Source of the DNA: Silene noctiflora
Taxonomy: Eukaryota; Streptophyta; Magnoliopsida; Caryophyllales; Caryophyllaceae
DNA length: 23,840 bases
Direction of reading: 5' to 3'
Assembly (NCBI GenBank): GCA_009801015.1
Contig: VHZZ01004326.1
Location: 15,416 to 39,255, forward strand
Part shown: in pieces, positions 17,240 through 23,840 of the stretch
Layout: each line of letters begins with the position of its first letter
How positions within the stretch are numbered: the stretch's first letter is position 1
The notes under the pieces: generated by a model
What the model was told of the DNA's origin: nothing
The model's database searches: none
The model's input: only the letters and a program-made list of their open reading frames with translations
Position numbers and translations under genes: made by a program

Positions 17240-17930
17240 ACTACCCTGGACCACCCTGACCAACCCATGATCGGTGTCGACCACCGTTATGGTGGTGGTG
17301 GTTTGGGTATGAAAACAAGGACACGGGTTGAAGGGGGGAGTACTCTAGTCGGGTTTTGACCCATGGTTTTGGGTTCGACCGACATGGGTTGGTGGGTGGT
17401 GGTTGCTAGGGTAGAGCCGACCACACTAGGGGTCGGTGGTGGCAAATTACGCCACCACGGTGGTTGAGGCAGGGGAGATGTGAAACCAGGGAGTTGGACC
17501 CGTTTTTGTGACTCGACTTGACCAGGGCATGGTGGATTTGAATATGGTGGTTGTGTCGATCTCGGGGAGTATGTCACAGTGACTTTAGGTAGCGGGTGGT
17601 GGTGATGGTGGCCAGAAAACGAAAAGTAGGGGAGAGGAGTGTGTATGTGTGTGTACCTGGCGGTTTTAGGGTGGTAGTCATGGCGGTACAGAGGGGTCGG
17701 GAGGAGGAAGTGACCACCCCTAGAACCACCATGAGTCAGTGGTGACGAAGATGGAGGCCAGAGGTGATGTGGTTCTATGAGCTGGTTGGTGTCGGGTTGA
17801 AAAGAGAGTGTGGTTGAAGAAAGATGTCAGTTCTGGAGGGTTTTATCCATTGTGCTACAGGGGGGACTGCCACGGTGGAGTTGGTGGCTTTTAGGGACGG
17901 GTATGTTTGTTTTGGGCCGTTTAAGAGCGC
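17240..17930 (+). repeat. G-rich GGTGGT block inside LTR C
   Basis: Sense-strand G runs dominate (GGTGGTGG and TGGTGGTG repeats). It includes GGGTTGGTGGGTGGTGG at about 17386-17402, which could form a two-quartet G-quadruplex. It also holds a perfect 8 bp hairpin GTGGTGGC/GCCACCAC at 17436-17458 and ACCACC-GTTAT-GGTGGT at about 17281-17298. It contrasts with the AT-rich rest of the LTR. Confidence 0.6.
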
Positions 17931-18961
17931 GGGTTGAGGCTCCTTTAATTCGTTAATTCGTATTTTTTATAATTGAAGGATAATTTATTAATAATGAATA
18001 TTATTAACATCTTTTTAGGACGTGATATTTTATAGCGACGCGTTTTACGGGCATTAAGGATATAGATGATATAGTTAATAATAATATTATTTTTTTAGGT
18101 GACAAGTTTAAAGTGGAGTATTTCTGATACGATAATTTCTGTCAAGACTTTCTTATTCCGACGTAGGATATCTAATCTTTGTGTTCATTATTATATCATT
18201 TATATGCCACGTGATTGGTTATGTTTGGTTGAATTATCATGTTATCTGTTGGTATGGTTTGAGTTATGATTGATGTTGCATTAACGAGCATGGCATATGC
18301 ATTTGGATATCAGTTTGGATCATGTTTAAGGCCTAGGCTGACGCTGTAATTACATGTGCGCTGTGATTGCGGGCTTGTCTCTGGTGTCCTCAGGTTTATC
18401 CTGGTTAAGGCCCAGGCTGGTTCTGCAGACCTGTCTCTGGTATCCTCAGCTGTTATGTTGGTATTCGACGACAGTCGAGATAAACTCGACCAGAGATTGG
18501 CGGGTGGGAGTTTCGGGATGATGAGCTCAGTTAAAGTCATGGCATTTGCATTATCATACATTTGCTGTTCTTGTTGCGTTTGATTATTTATCTAACTCAA
18601 CCTCGGGGTTGACACTGTATTCGTGAATACCTGCAATGATCCGTAAATGGGGAGTAGAATTGACAGGTAATTGAGACAGATCAGATAGGAGCATGGGATT
18701 GGCGTGAGATTATGGATTGACCGACTTAGCTGTAGATCACTTCTTAGACATCTCGCCATAGTTTTATTTTATTTATCACAGTACTTAGACTATCTCTTTC
18801 AGTTTTGTTAATTTTGTATTCGACTTTATTTAATATTTAAATACATTCTGCGTTTCTTTCTCTTTGACAATCTACTGCCTTGGTTATTCAAAGATGGTAA
18901 TAGCCTGAGTTATCTTAGAAGTCCTAGTATAGGCTCTTAGATAAATTGGGATGTTACAAAG

Positions 18962-18973
18962 TGGTATCAGAGC
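18962..18973 (+). other. Primer binding site after LTR C
   Basis: A perfect 12-base match to the initiator-Met-tRNA complement (TGGTATCAGAGC), three bases after the LTR end at 18958. Confidence 0.9.
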
Positions 18974-19634
18974 GAACGATCCTCAGGCCCAAACCAATGA
19001 ACAATAATGAATTTAGGATGTTTCTAATAAAATGAACCCGGGTAGGAACTGCTAGGAGCCCCTAAAGCTTGGGATGAGTAGGGCCCCTCATACCAAACTT
19101 CTGGCCCTTTCAGTTTTGAACCGGTTACCTTGAGTTATTGAACGAGTGGGGTAGTTGGAAATAGGTTGTGTTTTAAGAGTCGTTTGTTTCCTTAAGATAG
19201 AGATTTTAATCTTGATACAAGATGGAGAATTGAAAGGTAAGTAAAAGTGAAGTTAATGGTATTGAGGAAATTGCTATCATATGAATGCCATATGAGATAA
19301 TTAATGGATGGAACTTATTTATAGATGTGACTTGTGTTATGGATGATTGGATGCAATGATTTGTTAAATAGAAATTCATGTCTAGAGATATGCGGTACAT
19401 GTTCCCTGAAGCCATGCTAATATAATGTCGTTACAATAATGAGAAGCTTTATTAACTTGCCCGTTTTCCTTCTATCGTAGTTGTGACTTAGCAAGTGAGG
19501 AATAGGTTATAAGAGATACGTATCCAAGTAGGGATAGTTTAGTATGGGTATTGTGCTTATAAGAGCTTGTGATTTAGTAAAAGGGTGACCTAGTGCTAAA
19601 ACTCGTTTCGTCTGATTTCAACACCTACTTGATC

Positions 19635-20156
19635 TGGCTGCCAATTATTCTCTGCTTACCGCCTATGGCCAAAATGTTTATGCATGATAGCCTCATGAGT
19701 TAGCTTTCATATGTCGTTGGTTTTATTCTTATATGATTTACAGTTTAAGAATAGTAAATGTTTTACTAGTCAGTGGTCAAAATGTTCCTACACAATCATG
19801 TTTTCGACCCATATTTTTGTAAAATTTATCATTTAAAATTTACTTATTGTTTATACATGATTTCAACTCCACTTTTAGTGTACGTTTCCAAAATGATAAG
19901 CCACGTAAGATCTTGATGTGTTGTTATTTAATTTAATGGTGATTTTTGCAAGTTGAACTAAGTTTCTAACAAATTGCTGTTAAATTTCTGTTGTGACCAA
20001 TCAAGTTGTAAAATTCGTTATAAATTGATCTTTTAAGTTTTGAACTTGATTTTTCCTCTCATGTTTAGTTGATTCTCAACTTTTTTTCTAAAAAAAAAGG
20101 ATAAAAACTGACGATGGAGTGAAGCGCTTATTTATGTATTATTTTTGGAAGTTGAA
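19635..20156 (+). repeat. Diverged direct repeat, copy 1
   Basis: It starts TGGCTGCCA. Shared landmarks with copy 2 are AGTTAGCTTTC/AATTAGCTTTC, AAATGTTTTA, TTTTCGACC/TTTCGACCTA, TTTTGTAAAA, ATTTCAACTCCA/ATTCCAACTCCA, AATGATAAGCCA and CTTGATGTGT. Noncoding. Confidence 0.75.
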
Positions 20157-20674
20157 GCACGATTTATGACTTTTGAAAATGCAAGTTTAAATCAAGTTTA
20201 ATACAATAGTTTTATCATTTCTCGAGTTCTGTTAATGTGACTTTATAATGTCCTTATGTGATGTTAATAACATGTTCATTAGAGACGTGTCTTGACAAGT
20301 GGTAGAACAAAAGTTTTAATTGGTAGGTTTGTTAGCATGATGTAATGAGTAAAGGTTAGATAACCACCTAGTTGTTTATAGTTAGTTGTGAGTATTTTGA
20401 ATAAGGTGAACCTTTGTTAATGGTTTTTATTAATTCATATCTTAATTGGGTATTTATGTTTAGTTCCTTGTCATAATAATCCCTATAATTTCTTCGTAAC
20501 TAATCATATTAAGTGGTGCTATACATGTTGTTCTTATGTCACAAAGTGAATCATGTGTTCTTACAAAGTAATCGCCGCGTTTTAAAAAAAATTGGATCAC
20601 AAATATAATGAAATGGGAATTTTGTTGACACGAAAGTTATTTCGAATCCTCAGGAATGTTACCCTTGTTTATTT

Positions 20675-21186
20675 TGGCTGCCATATTTGATATACTTAAT
20701 ATCTAACCCCGAAAATTGTATGACTGCTAGCCTTGTGAATTAGCTTTCTGTTGCCACTGATTTCATGCTTATTGAGTTTACGGTTTTAGAGAAATAAATG
20801 TTTTAGTGGAAAAAGGTCAGAATATTACTGTGTAGTCTTGGTTTCGACCTATAATTTTGTAAAAATTGTCATTTAATTCGTGCTTATGATTTGCCACTAA
20901 TTCCAACTCCATTGTTTACAAGGTTTCAAATGATAAGCCATTTTAAAACTTGATGTGTCGATATTTTTTAGTGACTTTTGCAACATGACACAAATTCTGT
21001 AAATGTGTGTTGATGGAATTCTGCATGAACCCTTTGTGTTATAAAAATTGTCATAAATTGTATTGTTGGCCTATGAATCTAAATTTTGTTCCCACTCTTT
21101 AATTTTTTTTTTATGTTTTCTTAAAAAGGTATAAATACTTCACCATTGATGAAACGGTTAATTAATTGTGATTTTTGCAAGTTACA
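20675..21186 (+). repeat. Diverged direct repeat, copy 2
   Basis: The same landmarks occur in the same order, offset by about 1,040 bp from copy 1. It ends near the GTGATTTTTGCAAGTT phrase. Many substitutions and small indels point to an old duplication. Confidence 0.75.
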
Positions 21187-21925
21187 TTTGTTGCTAGTCT
21201 TACGTTAAATGATATCATGTGAGTAAATGGAAGAACATACCTGATTAGTTTCTAGCTTATTTGTACCTAGAGATGCTAAGTTGTCTTGCTAGTCAAAGAT
21301 AGGGATTGTTGTGATTTAATTATGCAATCAAATTATGAATGCGTTAATTTTTTGTAATGATCTTTCTTTACCACATGTTATTATGACCTGAGATTTTGGT
21401 TTTTAAGCAATGTGTGACATGAGTGTGATTAACCTTACCTGGAAAGTTGAGCATATTGATTATATTTCTTTTATGACATAGAAATAGTTAACCGTATCCG
21501 ACTTAATGCTATGATTAGTATATTCCGTGAACTCTGCCAATGATCAGTGTTTACTTGCATTAATGAACTGTTGCCTAATGGGTTATTACAAGGACCTTAT
21601 GTGCATAAACAGGAACCTTACTTTTGTAATATGGTTAGGGATATGAGATTTAAATTGTCAAGTATGCCCTACGAGTGTGCTTATTGCCTATATTGATATA
21701 ACGTGTTCTTAATGTAGTGTTAAATTGTCGAGTGGTATATAAATGCTAATGACTTTTATTTTGATCCTAGCTGCGTGGTGTAGCATTGTCAAGTGTGTAT
21801 TCTGTCTTAGTAGCTTGTGTACTGGATGTCTCAATAGGAAGTAAGTTCACTTGCAAGAAGATTTTTGACTGCTTTTATTCCAGTAAAGATTGAGGGGACA
21901 GTTGTATGTAAAGTTTTATAATGGA

Positions 21926-21963
21926 GGTTACGGGGACGTAACCATGTTTTAAGGAGGATAGGA
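21926..21963 (+). other. Hairpin plus PPT marking the 3' end of another gypsy element
   Basis: The arms GGTTACG (21926-21932) and CGTAACC (21937-21943) enclose a GGGA loop, followed by ATGTTTTAAGGAGGATAGGA. The layout equals those at 10768-10805 and 16644-16680, but the arm sequence is different. The downstream bases (TTGCAAAATCTTG) do not resemble the LTR C start, so a different LTR is implied. Confidence 0.65.
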
Positions 21964-22056
21964 TTGCAAAATCTTGATGATTGTAACGTTTTGATGATAT
22001 GACGATATGGATGGTTTAGTATGTCATGATCGACTTAACTGTGATTGCTGACGAGG
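21964..22056 (+). repeat. Probable first 90 bp of a 3' LTR, cut by element E
   Basis: By position after a PPT this should be LTR sequence. It has no TG-ACACCC-like start (TTGCAAAATC is the nearest). It ends where the LTR of element E begins. Confidence 0.35.
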
Positions 22057-22954
22057 TGTTGCAACCTATCAAAAATAAATTACCCTCGGAACAACAAATT
22101 AATTTAGTATAAAGGGGTCGAATCCACAGGGAGGCGGGAGTTACGAATTAGTTGTCATGGGATGAATTTTATCTTGCTTAGTCACTAGTTATGAAGGATG
22201 GTTGAATTGTTTATGCAAAACAAAATATAAAAAGCAAACAATAAAATAAAAGGGATCTAGGAAGTCGGTTTATACATGCAAATCGATATCTAAATAGTTG
22301 TTAAATTAGTAGTCACAAATAACCCTTTAGGCCTAAAGACACCCAACTTTAACTTTTAGCATCGGCCTTAAATCGGGTCCTAACAAGCTTTCACTATGAG
22401 CAAGGTCGATTTACTACACATGTTAAGTTCTAATACATTTCCGTGCCTCTCGACTTATGGAATGTATAACGGGTTTAGTTCAAGATTGTGGCCATCAAAC
22501 GTAAACTTACATAACATAACAAACATGGTAGAAATGATACGTGAGCAACCAAAATAACAACTTGTTTATTTATCAACCATACATGACTACCCTAATCCAT
22601 AGATTAGGAACTTTGTTATTCATATTAAAACCATAAAGTAAAATAAAACTTGTAAATGAAATATAAACTAAAATAAACAACATAAATAAGATGATAAACT
22701 GGAAGGAATTACCGTAAATGAAATATGAAGAACATGAAGGAAATTAAATACTTGGACATGAAAAATAAATAAACTTGAATTGAATTGCAAATGTAATTGT
22801 TTAATGATTGAAATATATTACAACTAGAAACCGAAATGTATGTAAACTATGTAAAGAAATGGGGAAAGAAAATACTAAGAAAATGTAAGGACTAGGATCA
22901 AATTCCGGAATAGAAATATGATCGTCGACCCCCCTACACATTGTGTGTGACCTC

Positions 22955-22964
22955 CTTTATATAG
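22955..22964 (-). promoter_or_regulatory. TATA box in LTR E
   Basis: The minus strand reads CTATATAAAG, a strong plant TATA box. A CG-rich dyad (23008-23031) lies about 45 bp upstream on the same strand. Confidence 0.5.
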
Positions 22965-23007
22965 GAAATGAAGTGGAAACGTAAACATCATAGGACATGG
23001 TATCCCT

Positions 23008-23031
23008 GATCGGGGAAACCTCACCCCGATC
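23008..23031. other. Perfect 8-bp dyad GATCGGGG/CCCCGATC in LTR E
   Basis: The arms are separated by eight bases (AAACCTCA), and a further CGAGG follows. Its place just upstream of the TATA box parallels the dyad array of element B. Confidence 0.7.
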
Positions 23032-23511
23032 GAGGATGTAGTGTTCCGCCTATATGGCCTTAAATGGCCATAGTAAATGACCCGGGAATCCAATAAACAC
23101 ATTGATGCGCCCTTAATTGCCCGGTAAATTCCTTGCTTGATGTGGAAAATAGTTAGAATCCAATGCTTGATATTTCCACATCTTCCTTGGATTTCCTTTG
23201 GGCTCATTTACTCATTTGTTTACATTTGAGTTGATCCTTGTTCTTGGGCCATTTTGCTTCTACATTTCTTCATCAACCCATTTCCTTTTGCATGCTTGGT
23301 CCATCTTGATTTTCCTTTAGCCTCGTAATCCAATTCTTGCTTATTTGACGGAAAATAGCTACTAAAAGCTATATTACCTACAAAATATGTTAAGTACGAG
23401 CAAAACAACTAGAACACAAGATTAACTCAAATAAATACCAAAAGAAGTGCAAATATCGAATAAAACCGAGCTAATACGAGGGATAAAATTATATATAAAA
23501 TACACTTATCA

Positions 23512-23840
23512 AACTCCCCCAAGCTAAACCCTTGCTTGTCCCCAACCAAGCAACCAAGACTAACTCAATACCCATATATCCGAAAACAAACTTATCAAGC
23601 TAAATGATCTAAAATCCTGAAACAACATGGGCATAGGAATAATGCATAAAACATGGATGAGATTTACATGACGGTGTAGCATGGATGATTTCAAATAAAC
23701 CTTTAGGCTCTTGCATGATATTTTAACTTCGGACTCTCTCGATGCACTCACGCTCAATTATATGTGTATAAGGATATGTATGTGAAACACTCACCTATCC
23801 TCGACTCATGAGAATGTGCCCGCAATCTAGTATGGTAGTC
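23512..23840 (-). mobile_element. 3' internal end of element E, running off the window
   Basis: The minus strand ends with GCTTGGGGGAGTT directly before the LTR, a PPT. The rest (CAAGCAAGGGTTTAGCTTGG on the minus strand nearby) is untranslated. No coding sequence of E is within the window. The minus ORF at 23560-23757 has no recognisable domain. Confidence 0.6.

Larger units (their letters stand above)
16531..18958 (+). mobile_element. PPT-LTR junction of a plus-strand gypsy element (element C)
   Basis: A 3' internal tail of about 150 bp ends in a hairpin and PPT. It runs straight into a complete LTR (16681-18958), which is itself followed by a tRNA-binding site. The LTR is therefore a 3' LTR for the sequence to its left and a 5' LTR for that on its right, as in the middle LTR of a tandem recombinant. 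No coding sequence remains in the tail. Confidence 0.7.
16681..18958 (+). repeat. LTR of gypsy element C (about 2.28 kb)
   Basis: It starts TATAATACC (probably once TGTAATACC), ends GGGATGTTACA, and is flanked by PPT and PBS. It holds an AT microsatellite (16737-16766), a donor-like TTCAAG|GTACG at 17127/17128, and a G-rich, strand-asymmetric block at 17240-17930. Its 3' third matches LTR A in reverse orientation. The open frames at 17287-17577 and 18310-18583 look like shadows of the G-rich and repeat sequence. Confidence 0.8.
18974..21925 (+). other. Long noncoding gypsy internal region, no gag-pol found
   Basis: Nearly 3 kb of AT-rich sequence has frequent stops in every frame and no gag, protease, RT or integrase motif. 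It starts as the leader after the LTR C tRNA-binding site and ends at a hairpin-PPT module (21926-21963). An internal duplication is present (next two entries). It could be a large noncoding derivative, or the leader of C fused to the 3' untranslated region of another element. Confidence 0.6.
22057..23511 (-). repeat. 3' LTR of minus-strand element E (about 1.46 kb)
   Basis: The plus strand reads TGTTGCAACC...CACTTATCA. On the minus strand it starts TGATAAGTG and ends GGTTGCAACA. It carries GGGGTCGAATCCACAGGGAG (22114-22133), a phrase I recall as frequent in plant LTR elements. The inner side (23512 onward) has a minus-strand PPT, so this is the 3' LTR. ORFs at 22875-23207 and 23220-23408 have no recognisable motifs. 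Confidence 0.7.

Noticed and set aside
17287..17577. Proline-rich 96-aa minus-strand ORF
   Set aside because: It is the complement of the G-rich GGTGG block. The proline and threonine content is a by-product of that composition.
18962..18973. tRNA gene at the initiator-Met match
   Set aside because: Only the 12 bases complementary to the tRNA 3' end are present, right after an LTR. That is a primer binding site, not a tRNA gene.
22875..23408. Minus-strand frames of 110 and 62 aa in LTR E as genes
   Set aside because: They lie wholly inside an LTR, overlap the TATA box and dyad, and show no recognisable domain.
1..23840. A host protein-coding gene, rRNA, snRNA or defence system
   Set aside because: Looked for exon-like coding stretches and RNA gene landmarks on both strands. 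Everything recognisable belongs to LTR elements or unassigned AT-rich DNA.

Overview
The window looks like repeat-dense intergenic DNA of a flowering plant, most likely a eudicot. It is AT-rich overall and built almost entirely from LTR retrotransposons, most of them broken and inserted into one another. Several LTR ends are joined to a site complementary to plant initiator methionine tRNA (TGGTATCAGAGC and variants). I found no convincing host gene, rRNA, tRNA gene or CRISPR array. The longest intact reading frame is a Ty1/copia gag-protease. The host species cannot be fixed from the sequence. A Caryophyllales host is only an impression from the repeat families.

Layout. (1) 1-4918: a minus-strand Ty1/copia element (called F here). 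It has a 5' LTR at 3670-4918, a tRNA-binding site, a 2 kb AT-rich leader, an intact gag-protease frame (745-1683), a broken start of pol (408-744), and a direct join to a partial 3' LTR. Integrase, RT and RNase H are deleted. (2) 4919-5887: old fragments, including a degenerate acidic coding remnant and a diverged LTR-like repeat. (3) 5888-8925: the 5' LTR and broken gag of a plus-strand Ty3/gypsy element (D), whose LTR carries five GC-rich hairpin units with a regular 83-85 bp period. (4) 8926-9510 and 16271 to about 16530: the 3' part of a minus-strand gypsy LTR (A), split by element B. (5) 9511-16270: a minus-strand element (B) with both LTRs, PBS and polypurine tract (PPT). It has no recognisable gag-pol but has a decayed orphan ORF, an assembly gap, and four arrays of the near-palindrome ACTCG-NN-CGAGT. 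(6) About 16531-18958: the end of a plus-strand gypsy element (C), in the unusual order PPT-LTR-PBS. (7) 18959-22056: noncoding gypsy sequence with a diverged 1,040 bp-spaced duplication, ending in another hairpin plus PPT. (8) 22057-23840: the LTR and 3' internal end of a minus-strand element (E) that runs off the window.

How the parts relate. The insertion order can be read: A lies in D, B lies in A, and E lies in sequence following C. No gene set works as a pathway. What stands out is shared noncoding architecture. CG-rich dyads sit just upstream of TATA-like boxes in the LTRs of B and E. Hairpins whose stem sequence differs but whose pairing is kept sit just before the PPTs of B, C and a third element. 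Consensus-like splice donors occur downstream of the putative LTR promoters. Element B repeats its LTR promoter layout (dyad array, TATA-like box, CT-rich leader, GTAAG donor) a second time inside the element, upstream of its orphan ORF. That is the most interesting candidate system in the window.
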